NCBI GenBank assembly: GCA_019448385.1
Contig: JAGTXO010000002.1
Span: 1-64,000, forward strand
Origin: Diacronema lutheri
Lineage: Eukaryota; Haptophyta; Pavlovophyceae; Pavlovales; Pavlovaceae
Length of the DNA stretch: 64,000 bases
Reading direction: 5' to 3'
Shown: positions 9,855-23,000 of the stretch, in pieces
Numbering within the stretch: the first letter of the stretch is position 1
How the letters are laid out: each line of letters opens with the position of its first letter
The notes under the pieces: model-generated
Database searches by the model: none
What the model was told of the DNA's origin: nothing
The model's input: only the letters and a program-made list of their open reading frames with translations
Program-made: the position numbers and the translations under genes

Positions 9855-11222
9855 CGAGGCGTGCGCGGGGGCTTGGGGTGGGCTCCGGGTGCCGGCGCTG
9901 TGCCAGCGGCGGGCTTGGTTGACGCCGTCTCGCCGGGGCCCTTGCGCCTTGCGGCGCGAGCGTCGCGGAGGGGCGTCGGCTGCGCTGGCTCCGCGTCGGC
10001 GGTGGCGTGGGGCAGGCTCTTGTGGAGGGCGGAGCGCTCGCGCACGAGTCGGTTGCCAAGGCGGGCTGTCTGCGTGCCGTTGGGCTGCGCTTGGGCAGGT
10101 AGGACCTGCGGCCTCGGGGGCGGGCGGGTTTTCGTGTTGGGCCAGGCGGCAACGCGCACCGGCCGTGTTCGCGGCCGGCAGGCGGACGTCCGCAGCGGGG
10201 CGGAGAATGCGGGTGAAGCGCTTGCACGGGCGCGGTTCGCACCTGGCGGCCAGGCGATCACGAACCGTTGGGTCGCCCGGCTGTTTGGTGGAGCCGAGGG
10301 CAGCAAGGATAGCGAGCTTGGCCGCCTCATCGGTGACGAGCGGCACTGTTGCCCAGCTCTGTACCTCGAAGCCCTGGATGTGCAGGCGTCGGGGAAGTTC
10401 CCGGCAGCGTCGCCTGCGTCCGTCGAGAGGCGGACCGAAGTCGCGCCCGTGCCCCCGTTGGCGACACCGAGCTCTCGCTCGTTCACACCGGCCCGCCGAC
10501 GCGGGCGCGTGGTGCGCGCGCGTTGGGTGCGTGTCTGCCTCGAGCAGCGTGCCCAGTCGCAGTGTGGGCGCGTGTCCGTCTGCCTCAAAACGCCACGTGG
10601 AGGGGAAGGCGCGGGGCGGGCTCGCCGAGGAGGTGCCGCCGCTCGCTGCCACCCGGCGCGGGCTCGGGGCAGCCGTCTTCGGGTGCCGCGCTCTTCGCGC
10701 CATGCACGAACGTTCCGCCGCGCTCGCAGCGCGCGAGCGCACACACAGAGCGCGCGGCGACCCCGGCGGGGGCAGTGCGTCCCGGTGGCACTCGCGGGCG
10801 CGCGCCTGGCCTGGGCGCAGCTGGGCGCGTTGCCGCCCGCGCAGCGAGCCGCCCGCGCGCCTCGCCGCGCGCGCGCTTCGTCGCACGCGTGCGCCCTGCA
10901 TGCACGCGCACAGCGCGCGGCGGCTCGGCGCAGTGCAAGGCAGAGCGTGCTGCAACGGTTGCGAGGGCGCGCACGCGCGGCGCGGCGCGCCCCTGTGTGG
11001 TCGCCTGCGCGCGGCGCGTGGTCCGGACGCAGCTCGGTGGCGTGATGCCGTTCGTGCAACACAGTGCGCGTGAGAGCCGCACGTGCACACCTGCAGTGCA
11101 ACGCGGCATTGCGCGCGTTGCGTGGGCGGAGCGCGGCTGGATGTGCTTGAGGTCGCGCAGCATGCCGCGCGCCGCGCGCTGTGCGGCGCAGCGAGTCGGC
11201 CATGCCCCTGGTCCTCGTCTCC

Positions 11223-11242
11223 GGGGGGGGGGGGGGGGGGGG
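11223..11242. repeat. poly-G run (20) followed by TGG repeats
   Basis: Twenty G followed by a short TGG repeat. Same orientation as the other G runs of this block. Confidence 0.8.
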
Positions 11243-11762
11243 TGGTGGTGGCAACCAGGATCCGCCAGCGCGTGGTGGGCGCCGTCCAACTCCCAGCCAG
11301 GATGCGCCCCGTTCTTCCCCGACACTCTCCGTCCAAACCCGCCGCCCAGCCTGCCGCCGCACCCGCCGCCAACGCCGCCGCGCACCCATCCGCCGAGCTC
11401 GCCTCGCGCGCGCTCGCGCTCACGCTGCGCGACGAGGCTGCGCAGGCCGGCGCGCGGCCGTGCAGAGCAGCGCAGGCCGGCGCGCGGCCCGCGCGCGCGC
11501 GCTCACGTTGCGGCCGCGCAGCGAGCTTTCGCCGCGTCGCAGCCCCTCCGAGCAGCCACGATGCACGCCCCCGGAGGACGTTGGCCGCGCTCGGAGGCCG
11601 CGCTCGGGCGCGCAAAGAGAGGCGGCGCGGGCAAACGAGTAGGCTCGGCGCGCTGGCGGGTCCTGGTTGTGGGAGAGCGGGGCATTCTCTAGGGCATCAT
11701 GTAAATTCTCCCAAGTATCATCCGGGCCGCCATCCGGACACTGACGTGCCCACAGTCTGCAG

Positions 11763-14700
11763 ATGGAGGACTCCGTGAAGGACGCTTTGCCCGGCGGGCG
11801 GGGCGGCTCGGACAGTTTCTCGCTGGCCCTCAGCACCATTCTGTCGCCGGGAGATACCCACCCCCACGTGGTCCCATCCACTTGCCTCATCGCCCTGCTG
11901 CGTTACGCGGATTTCGGCACGAGCAGGGTTAGGGTGGGCGACACGGGGTGCTCGCAGCATGCGCTCAAGGTGGCGCTGCGCAACCTGCGCAAAGCATGCG
12001 CGGATGCGGACCGGTTTGGGCAGGTGCTCGTGGTCGTGCTACCGCTCTGCCTCCGCGCGTCCAGCGGCCTCGTGCACTGGACGGCGGCGTACCTGCTCCT
12101 CGCGCCGCCCGCGCAGCGCGGCGCGCCGCCCGGCGCCGCGCTCGCCCTGCTCGCCGATTCGCGCACCTTGGGCAACGGCGAATCGGCGTACGCCACGGCG
12201 GCCGGCGTGCTCATCAAGAAGCTTGCGCAGCGCATCGGCAGAACAGCGCCGCCCATCGATGCCTTCAAGGCGCCCCCGCAGAGTGGGGCCGCGTGTTGCT
12301 TCGCCGCGGCAACAGTCGCGGCCGAGGTCGTGGCGAGCGCATCGACGCTCTACGGCCGCCGCGCGAGTGTCCTTGTCGACATCAAGAAGGCTTTGGACGC
12401 GCGCCTCGCGCGCCTCACGACGGCCGCGTACGAGGAGACCCGCGCGCGCACGCTCCGCGCCGCCATCGGCGCTCTGCTCGGCGACCGCGCCAGGCGCTTC
12501 GGCCCGTTCACCCGCGAGGCCGCGCGGCTCGCCGAGGCCGCGCGGCTCGCCGAGGCGTGCGATGCCAGTGTCGGCGGATCCGCGCCCGACGGGCTGCTGC
12601 AGGCCGTCGAGGCGGCGCTGCGCGCGCCCGACGACCGCATCGCACGCACGGCCGCGCTCGACGCGCTCACGGGCGCTGCAGGCCGCGCGCTGTCGACGGC
12701 GGCCAGGCCGCGCGGCGCGGCGGCGCCAAGGCCGCCGTCGCGAGCGCCACCGCCGCGTGCGCCGCAGCGGCGCGCCGCCTCGGCGTGGGGGCCCCGACCA
12801 TTCAGCAGCCTCGGCGGGGGCGAGGGCGACGGGGACGATGGCGACGCCACCACCGCTGACGACGGGGAGGGCGCGGAGGACGGGGACGACGACCCCGCGG
12901 GCGCGGCGGCTGCGGCGGTGGCGACGGGCACGGCGGCGACGAGCGCGGTGGCGGCGGGCGCGGCGCCAACCTCGCCGGCGGCGGCGGACGGCGGTGGCTC
13001 GGCGCCGCTCGAACGCCGCTGCGTCTACACTGCGCCTGATGAGGGCGACGCGGACGCGCGCGTGTACGACGCCAAGGACCCCGAGCAGCTAAAAGCGGGC
13101 AGGGCGCGGCTACGGGCGAACAGCGGGCGCGCGCCCGCCGTGGTCGACACGCTTTTCGCGCACGCGACGGGCACGATCGTCACGCGGCAGCGCACGGAGG
13201 GCGTGACCGGCGCGGGCATGCACCACCTCGCCGCCCCGACGCAGGGCGCGGGGTACGGTACCGTCGTGCGGGCCGAGCTGGGCGAGCCCGGCTTCGCGGG
13301 GACGACATGGCACATGACGTCGGGCGTGGAGAACCAGCCGCGCGCGGTACGAGCGGCCGCGCGCGCGTACGCGCACGACGGCTGGGGCGGCGTGTACAAT
13401 GCGCACGAGGACTTTGCCGCCTTCGAGGGCTTGCCGCGGCTCGCCGCGCCCGAATCGCTCGCGGCCATCGCCGGCGGGTCGGCGGACGCGGTGTTCTGCT
13501 GGCGGTCCGGCCGGTCCGTCATCGGCGAGGTGACGACGGTTCACTTCAATGGCGACCGCGCCGCCGCCATCGACCACGCGCGGGCGCTGCGCGTCAGGCC
13601 CGATTGGCGCTCGCAGCCCAGGATCTACGAGGCGGCGTGCGGCGCGGAGGGCACGGTGCTGCTCGTGTGGGTCGTGCCCGACCGTCACAAGAACCCGCGG
13701 CTGGACTGGGCGCCGATTCTCGTCGTGATCCACCTGCCCGCCGACCCCGACTGGCTCGCGCGCGCCACGCCGGCGATCGCGAAGGCGCGGCGCGAGGTCG
13801 AGGACGGACGCGCGCGCGCGGAGGCGCGCGGCGTGCCGCAGCACCTCGCCTACACGCTGAGCCCACGCTTCCGAGGCACCGCGCCGCGCGGAGCCGCGCG
13901 CGTGCCGCCGCGCCTCGGCGCGAGCGACGCGCGCGAGGCGCGCGCGCTCGCGGCGCTCGAGCCGGCGCTCATGTTCGCGCCGGCCTGGCGGCGCGCGGTG
14001 CGCGCGGCGAGCCGCGCCCCCGGCAGTGGCGCCGCGGCCGTCGAGCGCGCGCTCGCGCGCCTGCACAACGCGCTCGAGCCCGATGACGAGAGCGCGCCCG
14101 AGTCGACGCGCGTCGCGCCGCTCGCCGCCGCGCTCGAGCAGTCGGCGGGCTGGCCGGCGGGCACGGCGCGCATGGCGGCAAGCGTGACCAAGGGCCCCGG
14201 CGTCGGAGATGGCGCAGGTGGCGACGAAGTGACCAAAGTGGAGGAAACGGCGAAGACGAGCGGCGACGGCTGCACCGGCACGCCTCCTCTGCGCCCGGCC
14301 GCGCGCGCGGCCGGCGCGGCGGACGACGGAGGGGCGGCGGTCGTGGCGGGCGTCGAGGGCGAGCGCGACGCACTCGCCAAGACGGGTGCCGGCGGCTGCG
14401 ACGACGACGCTCGCGAGCCGCTGTCGGCCGGCAAGCCCGGCGCACTCGCCGCCGCGGCGACCGTCGGGGGTCTCGGCGAGCTCGTCGGCAGCCTATGCGC
14501 GTGGCTGGCGCGCGGCGCGGCTGGCGGCGCCATCGCGGCCATCTCCCCCGGGACGGCCGCGCGCGGAGCAAACGGCACGCCGCAGCGCGCCGAGCCGCCG
14601 GCCGCCGGCGATCCCGTCGCTCCGCACGCGCGCGTCGCCGCTGCGGCGCCCTTGGCGGGCAGCGCGGCGGCGCCGTCGTCGGCCGCGCGCGACGCGCAGC

Positions 14701-17700
14701 GCGGCGTCGCGGGAGTCGACGCGGCCGCGCACGCGCACGCGCGCGACGGCAGGCGGGCGGCACGGCGGATGCGCGAGCAGGAGGGGGCGGTGCACAGGGC
14801 CTTCCGCATGTCCCTCTGGCGCGACGCGACGTTTGTCGAGTTCGTTGAGAAGCTGCGCCCCGACGGCGGCGCGCAGCTGCTCGCGCGCGAGCCCACGCGG
14901 CGCGCGGCGGCGGTGCTGTGCGAGCTCGCGCGCGGCCGCGACGGCGCGAGCGGCGCGGCCGGGCTGCTGCACGAGATGAGAGCCGCCGATGCGCGCGCGC
15001 GCGAGGCCGCCAAAGCGGCGGAGGCAGCGCAGCTTGCGCACGGGACGCTGCGCATCGTGGCAACCGTGGCGCTGGGCGGTGCGGTCTTCGCCGGCATGTC
15101 AGCGCTGGTCGTTGCTTGCGCGGCGCGCACGGCGACCGGTGCGCTTTTTGGGGCCCGCCGCCCGCGGGCGGCCGCGCGCGGAGCCGACGACGCGCTCGGC
15201 ACGCTGCAGCGCGCCGAGCCGCCGCCCGCCGACAAGGGCAAGCGCAGGCGCGCCAGAGCCAACGGCGACCCCGTCGACGCGGCGCGCAAGGCCGTGGGCA
15301 AGGCGGAGGGCAACTGCCGCAAGGCAGCCCGCCGGCTGCACCTCGCTGCACTGGGCGAGGAGGAGGCGCAGCAGCGCGTGCTCGACGCCGAGGCGGCGGA
15401 GCAGCTGGCGCGCTCGCGCGAGCCGGCCGGCGGCTGGGTAGGCAGCGCGCGCGCGCGCGCGCGCGCGCGCCCCGCCGCGCGCGCGCCCGTCGATTGGCGT
15501 GCGCGCAGCGCAGAACGGCGCGCCAGCTCCGTCACCTGCGCGCCGCCGCGCCCGTGCCCCTCGCGCGCAGGGGCGCCCTGCGGACCTGCGGCTGCAACAG
15601 GCGCACTTTGGCATGCGCGAAGATGCCGACGCGGATGTGCGCCGCGCGCACGAGGCGCTGCGCCGGGCGAGACAGGGTGTGGCGTGCGCCAAGGCCAGCG
15701 TGCGGCAGATGGAGGCGGCGTTGCTCAACGCGACGCGCTGCGCCACCGCGGTGCTCGCGCCGCGTGGCGTGCCGGAGGGTGACGAGCAGGCCGCGGCGAG
15801 AGAGCAGGCGGCGCTGGACCGGGAGGCGCCGCCGGCCGCGCAACGCGCGGCGCCGACGGCGCGCTCGCCCTCGGAGCCGCCGTCCGAGTGGGGCCCGCCA
15901 GCGGTCGGCCGGCGCCCGACGCCGCGTGCACTGTCGCACGCCGCGGGTCGCGGGGACGACAACCCGTTTGCGCCGCTCGCAACCGTCAGCGGCGATTGGT
16001 CGCCCACGCCGAGCTCGCGCTCGCCGTCCTCGCCGCCGCGGCAGCCGCCGTCCGACCGCCGCAGCGCGCAGCGTCGCAGCGCGCGCGCGCGGCCGCCGAG
16101 GCCGACCGTTTCGCCCGAGGACGCGCTCGCAGCCGAGCGCCAGGCGCGCGCGCTGTCGGAGCAGGCGGAGCAGAGGCGCGCCAAAAAGGCCGCCGCCAAG
16201 GCCGCGCGCCGCGCCGCGCGCGCCGCCGACAAGCGGACGGCGCGCGTCGTCCACGCGTGCGTAAGCGCCGCCTTGCGGCGCGTCTGCACGAGCGTCGCCA
16301 CGGGCACGCCGCTCGCCGTGCTCCGCGAGCGCGCCGAGGGGCCGCGCGCGCCGAAGCCCGCGCCCGCGCCGCCACGCCGCGCAGCGGACGGCGGCCGCGC
16401 GCTCCGCCACGCGCGCCGTGCGGCCGCCGCGGCGGCGGAGCGCGAGGCGGCGGTGGCGGCCGACGCCGACGAGCGGTTCGAGCGGCAGCCCTCCGCCGCC
16501 CGGTTCGACGGCGGCGATGGCGGCGGAGGCGGCCACGTCGAGGCGAGCGCGCGACCGCGCGCCGGCGAGGCCGGCGAGGCTGGCGCGCACGGCGCGCCTG
16601 GCGCAGCGGGGCCCCCGGCGGCGTCGCTCGCGTCGCGCAGCCCGTGTGATGCGCGCCGCACGGCACGCCTCCCGCACGCACGCGCCGCAGCCACCTGCGC
16701 ACGCAACGGCGGCTGGGGTGGCAACGTCGGCGGCGACGTGTGCGGCGGTTGTTTCGGCGGCGGCGGCGTCCGTCGCGACGCCTGCGGCGGCGGCGACGCC
16801 ACCTGCGGCTGCGGCGATGGCGGCGTCGGTGCTGGCGCTGGCGAGGCCCCTGCACACGGTGCGCCGGCGCGCGCGACGGCGTCGCGCTTGCTGCGCTTGC
16901 TCGGCGCGCCACGCGCCGTGCTCGGTGCGATGGCGCACGCCGCGGCCGTGTTGGCGCGCGGCGTGGCCGCAGCCGTCGCTGGCGTGCGCGCCGCCGCGCG
17001 CGCCGTGCGGCGCGCGCGCCGCCGAGCGCCTCGCGCGCGCCGCACGGCTGCGCGGCGGGCTCGCGGCCCGCCGATGCGCGACGTCGACGGCGCCCTGCGG
17101 CCCTCGCCGTCCTGGTTGCGCACACGCCTCGTCTGCGGCCGGCGCCTCGCGCCTCTGCGCCGCGCGGGCGCGCGCCCGCCGCCCGCACACGCCGCGCCGA
17201 GTTCCCGCGCGCGCGCTGCGCAACCCGACAGCGACGCGCCGGCGTGCGCGCCGCGGCGCTCGGCGCCTGTCGGTGCGCCGCCGCGCGCGCGTGGCCTGCG
17301 CGCGGCGCGCGCACGGCGCTTCCTCGACGTCGCCGGCCGCGCGGCGCGGAGCGCGCGCCTCGGCGCGCGCATCACGCGCCAGCGCACGCCGGGTTCGCCA
17401 TCGGAGCCCTGCACGGCCGAGAGCGGCGACGGCGCGGGCGCCGGCGGCGTCGGCGCGGCGGCGCCTGGCGCGGCGACGATGCGCGCCACCGGCGCGCGCG
17501 CAGCGCGCGCTGCGGCGGCGGCGGTCGGTGGCGCCTCGCGTCTCGCGCGCCGCGCGATGGCAAGCGCCGCCGCCGCTGCCACCTCCATCGCCGGCGCTGC
17601 CGCCTCCACCGTCGCCGCCGCCGCCGTTGCCATCGGCGCGGCCGTCACGTCACCGGCGTTCGCCGCGGCGCGCGGCATGGCGGCCGCATGCGTCGCTGCC

Positions 17701-20007
17701 TGCGCCCGCCCCACCGCCGCGCAGGCGGCCGCGTCGCGCGCGCTCGGCGCGCTCTTCGTGCTCGTCGACGCGGCCGACGCGGCGGGCGACAGCGACGCCG
17801 CGCTCGGCGCGCTCGCGGCCGCGGTCGACGCGACGGAGCTGCGCCCGCCGCCGGCCTTTTGGCGCGCGGGCCGCGCCGCGGCGTACGCACCGCGTCCGCC
17901 GCCCCTCGACTCGGCGCGGCCGCGCTACAACCGGCGCGCGCGCGCACCTAGCCCTCCCGTCGCGGCCGCGCGGCGCAATCTCGCGCGCGCGGTGCGCGAG
18001 CTCACGCGCGCCGCGCGCGCTGAGCGCGAGCGCGCGCCGGCGCCGCGCGGCGCGCGCGGCGGCGTGCTCCACGCGCTGCGCGCGTCGCTCCCCGTGCACG
18101 CGCGTGCCGCGCTCGGCACGGACGCGGAGCTGCGCGCGGACATCGCCGCGTTCGCGCGCGCGCGCCGCGAGCTGCACAGCCTCACCGACGCCGAGGTGGC
18201 GGCGCTCGCGCGCCCGGACGGGCCGCCGCTGCCCGTGCGGCTCGCGTGCACGGCGGTCGCGCGCGCGCGCGGCGTGACCGTGCTGCTCGACATCGTGCCG
18301 CGCGGCGGCGGCGCGCCCGAGCGGCTCGTGTGCCGCGCCCGTCGCCGCGGCGCCGCCACGCGCACGCCACGGCCGACAGCCGCCGTTATCGCGCGCGCGC
18401 CTTGCATAGCGGCGCGCGTTGGCCACACTGAGCCGGCGCGCGCGTGCGCGGGCGGATCGATCGGGGTCGCGCGCCTCCGTTCAGCGCGCCGCCGCTCTTG
18501 GCGTGGGGCGCGGCTCGACGTGCACACCCGCGAGCGGCTGGCCACACCGGTGCCAGGCCACGTCGTGGCCTGCGCCGCCGCCTCGGCCATCGGCGCGTGC
18601 GTCGCTCGCGCGCGGCTTGGGCTTGCACGGCTGGCGCGCGCGTGGCCCTGCGCCTCCGCTCCACTGGCCGCTGCTGCTGTCGCCTTCGCGCCTGCCGCCG
18701 ACGGTGTTTTCTGCGCCCCGCTGGGCGCTCCTGCATCCGCCTTCGCGCCTGCCGCCGACGGTGTTTTCCCCGCCGCACTAGCCGCTGCTGCATCCGCCTT
18801 CGCGCCTGCCGCCGATTTTCCCGCCCCACTAGTTGCTCCTGCATTCGCCTCCGCGCCTGCCACCGACGGCGTTTTCCCCGCCCCACTAGCCGCTGCCGCT
18901 GCCGCGTCCGCGCCCGCCGCCGCGGGCGCGTCTTCCGCCCCACCAGCCATCGCCGCCGCGCCCGCCGCCAACGCGCGCACCGCCAACGTGCCCGTTGCCA
19001 ACGAGGCTACCGCCACCGAACCAGCCGCCCTTGAGCTTCCCCTCCAACCCGCCAACTCGGCGCTGCTTGCGTGGGCGGGCGACGCGGCTGCGCGCCGGCT
19101 GGCCGCCGCCGCCGCGAGCGCCGGCCTCCCGCAGGCAGAGGTGGAGCGCATCGCCAGCGGCGACATGCTCGCCTCAACCGTCGACGCGTGCTGCGAGGTC
19201 GTGCTGCGCGTGCACGGGCAGGCCGGCGGCGGGCATGTCTGCCACGTGCCGCTCGCCGCGCAACCCGCGGTGTTTCAGGACGACGCCGAGCGCGCCGCGC
19301 TGCTGCACCGCCTGCGCAGCGAGGCGACAACGCAGGCTGTCATCGGCGTGTGGAGCCCGTCGGACGAGCGCGGCGGCGCGGGCGGTGACGACGGCGCGCA
19401 GCTCGCCTCCGGCCATTTCACCGCGTTGCGCCTTGTGCGCGTCGCGCGCGCGGGCGAGCATCGCTACGACGCGGTGCTCGTCGACACGCTCGCGTCGCCC
19501 TGCAGGCAGGCGCTCATGCTCGCCAAGGCGATAACTGCCACGCTGCACGCGGCGGGTCTCGACATTTCGCGCGTGCGCCGCGCGCTGCTGCTCAACGAGG
19601 CGGCGCAGCGTGGCGCGACGTGCGGCCTCGCGATAGTGGGCGCGCTCAACGACGCGCTCGCCGCGGCGGGCTGCTCGTCCGCGCCGCGCACGTTCAGCGT
19701 GGCGGACATGTACGCTGTCGGCGAGCGCCTCCGCGTCGCGCTGACCGGCGCGGCCAGCGATCGTGCGCCGGGCGGCGTCTGCGCGGTCACGAGCGCGGTG
19801 CGCGGCGGGGGCAGCCCCGATGGCGCCGAAACGCCGCCGCAGACGCGCGGCGCCAAGGCCGCCGCTGGCGTCACCGCCGCCGCCACCGCCGCCGCCACGC
19901 CGCCGCCGCCCGCGCTGGGCGCCGCCGCCGCCGCCACCGCCGCCGCCGCCGCTGCTGCCGCCGCCGTGGCCGCGCCGCCACCGCCGCCACCGCCGCCGCC
20001 GGCCGGC

Positions 20008-20084
<77 letters not shown>

Positions 20085-23000
20085 GCGCACGTTCTTGAAG
20101 CTCGCGCCCAGGGCGCGCGCGGCCGCCTCGGCGCGTGAGGCGTTGCGCGCCGCGTGTGCGCGCGCGGACGCGGCGGCGTCGTCACACGCGTCGGCGCCGC
20201 ACGCGCCCGCCGGTGCGCGCCGCCGGCGGCGCGCGGGCGCAGGCGAGCTGGCGCTCGCGGCTGCGCGCGCGCTCGCCTCGACGGAGCACGGCGATTTGAC
20301 GGACGACGCGCTCGAGGCCGCCGTCGAGCAGGAGCTGGGCGACGAGCGCGGCCAACTGCTGCTGTGCACGCGGGGCGCAGCGGCGCAAAGGCCCGCGCTT
20401 TGCCGGCTCCTGAAGCACGCGTGCGCGTCGGCGCGCGCGGCGAAGCGCGCGCAATTCACGGTATTCGTCGTGCGCGCGGCCACGCGCGGCGAGCGGGGGG
20501 GCGCCGCCGCGAGGCGCGTGGACTCGGTGGTCGAGCTGTCGTGCGCGCTGCACGAGAAGGCGGGCGCGCTCGGCGGCCTCCAGAGCGTCTGTGTGCGTGG
20601 CTTTGCCCTCGAGCGCCGCCGGACACTCGACGCTGGCGCCGAGGCCGGCGCGTCCGCCATCGGCCAGGACGAGCAGGTCGAGGCAGAGGCGGGCGAGGCG
20701 TGCGTCGCCGGCGTGACGATGGCCAAGCAGCTGCGTCAGTTTGCCGAGCAAGCTGCCCGCGACGACGTGCTCTTCCACGTCGCCGTGTCCGAGGCCGACG
20801 CCCACGCCCGGCTGGCGCGCGTTGCGGGTGACGATGTCGGCGCGTACAGCGTCGTGCTCGCAGTCGCCGGGCTCGTCTGGCTGGCCAAGGCCGACGAGGT
20901 TGCGCCGGCGGCCGCCCAGTCCGCCGCCGTGCCGCCCGCCGCCCCGCCTGCTGCCGCCACGTCCGCCGACGCCGAGCGCGACGCCTCGCCTTCCGACCGC
21001 CTGCGCGCGCTGACGCTCGCCGTGCGAGTCGCGCTCGCGCGCGGCGTGCTGCGCCACCTCCTCGCCGACGCGTCGCCGGGCGCGTCCGCGACCGCTGGCG
21101 GTAGTTGCGCGACGCCCGTCGAGGCGGCCGCGTCCGACGCCGCGCCGCCCGCCACGGGCGTCGTGACGAGTGGCGTTGCGGCGGGCGCTGTGGCGGCCGC
21201 ACCGGCTGCTGCGGGCGGTGCGATGGCGGGTGCATCGCCCATCGCGCGGCCGGCGAAGCGCGCGCGGCGCACGCTCACCGCCGCTCCAGCCGCCTCGGCC
21301 GTTGCGGCCGCTGGAGGCGCACGCGCGGGCGCACGCGGCGCGGCCGGCGCGCCTCGCGCGCGCGCCGCGCGCGCGCCGGCCGAGTACGTCTGGCTTGCCA
21401 TCGCGCGCCGGATGCTGGCGGCGCGACACGCGGCGGCCGCGGGCGGCGACTTTGTCGCGTCGTGCGTCGCCGCGATGCAGGCCGAGTACGGCGACGGCTG
21501 TGCCGTCGTCGTCGGCGACGCGCCTGGTGACGCCTTGGTCGAGGCTGCGGCGGCGGCGCTGCTCGAGGGCAAGCACGCGGCGGTGAGCCTCGGCTGCGTC
21601 GACCGGCCGGCGGTGCTCGTCGTGCAGCGCGCCGTGGACGCGCCCACGTCGCGCGTGCACGGGTGGTGCGCGCACGCGGCGGGCGCCGCCGAGTTTGACG
21701 AGGGCGCCGCGCGCGACGTGTTCAACGCGATCGTCGAGCGCGCGTGGGCGCTGCGTCCGGACCCGGCCGACGGCAGCCCGCCGCCCACGCGCACGTGGGA
21801 GGTCGAGCAAATCGCTGACGACGCGCCCGACCAGGCGGGCGTGGCCGCGCTGCGCGTGCTCTACGCGCTCGTCGCGGCGCACGGCCGCTACCGCTCGGCC
21901 GCCGCGCTCTTTGGCGCGATCGCGCAGCTGCACGCGCCCGACGCCGCCGGCGCGCGCGCGGAGGTCGTCGCGGCGGCGTGCGCGGTGCCGCCCGGCGCGC
22001 GGCCGGGCGCCGCGCCGGCGGCCGCGCGGGACGACGCGAGGGAGCGCGCATGGGAGGGCGCTCAGATCGCCGCGCTCGCCGTCGGCGCGGACGCTGCGCG
22101 CAGGCGTGTCGCGCCCGTGCGCGCGCTCGTCGACGCGCTCGGCACGCCGCCGACCTCGGCGATCACGGGCGGGCCGGCGGTGCGGCTCGCGGGCGCGGGC
22201 GACGGCGGCCACGGTGCACGGTGGGTGGGCGGGCAGGCGGCGACGCCCGCCGAGCAGCTGCCGAGGGAGCTGCTGCGCGCCTACCACGAGGCGGTGCTGT
22301 GCGTCACGCCCGGCAGCCTCCAGCTCGGCCCGGCGGCGCTCGACGCGGTCACGCGGCCGCGCGAAAACGACACGCTGGAAGGCCTCCTCGCGCGCGTCAG
22401 CTGGCAGTGCGGCGCGAGGGCGAGCACGTGCGCCATGCTCGCCACGTTTTCCGAGCAGGCGGGCACCGGCTCGCGCGTCGCGCTCAAGGCCCTCCGCACG
22501 AGCTCCGACCTGGCCGGGCTGACGGCGGCTGCGGTCGGGCAGCAGGCGCCGCAGACGCCGCCGCCGCCGCTGCTCGTGATGCTCGGCCGCTGCCCCAGCC
22601 CGCTCGTCGGCGGTGGCCTCTTCCCGCCCGACCGCGCGACGGGCGAGCCGGCGGTGCACGCGGCGACGTCCGAGCTCGCCGTCGAGCTGCTGCGCGACGC
22701 GCGCGCGCTGGCCGGCACGGACGGGCGGCTCGTCGTGCTGTGCCTCGAGGCGTCCAACCCGCTCTGGTTCTGCCCCAAGGTGCGCGAGCTCGAGCTGCCG
22801 CGGACGCGGTCGGACGGCGTGCGCGCGTCCGGCTGCACCTGCCCTGCGACGTGCAGCGATGCGCGCGGCGCGGCGGGTGGCGCTGCCCGCGGCGCATCGA
22901 CGCGGCCGGCGGCGCGCGCGATCAACAAGGCGGTGCTCGACCACTTCGTCGCGCTTTTCGGCCGCGAGGGCTTCGCGACCTTTGAGTTTGCGGGCGGCGG

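Larger units (their letters stand above)
9060..11640 (-). mobile_element. probable remnant of a non-LTR (LINE-type) retrotransposon
   Basis: On the minus strand around 9,330-9,140 there is RGEAFNPGPARSDCLTR followed by ASANLGGMVDPERKAALLAV and LVRRKYVILLL. This is the pattern that opens the endonuclease (EEP) part of many LINE ORF2 proteins (NPGP, then N-x-x-G, then a helix, then the strand before the catalytic Glu). Just upstream is a hydrophobic stretch (TVAVAATVIAAGAAALAPTP). Further upstream, about 10,390-10,190, is a well-formed but unrecognised stretch with QSWATVPLVTDEAAKLAILA and CEPRPCKRFTRILRP. No reverse transcriptase is present. The element would be cut off where the protease gene ends at 9,047. 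Three long G runs (poly-C on the minus strand) interrupt it, as in spliced genes nearby, so a minus-strand host gene with introns is an alternative. Confidence 0.3.

Noticed and set aside
9044-11615. Long antisense frames of 632 and 781 codons as intact genes
   Set aside because: They run through poly-C tracts as proline runs and are mostly Ala/Arg/Pro noise; only short parts look coding.
15099-17714. Long antisense frames opposite the giant gene
   Set aside because: They mirror Ala/Arg-rich codons of the plus strand; no domain is visible and high GC leaves all frames open.
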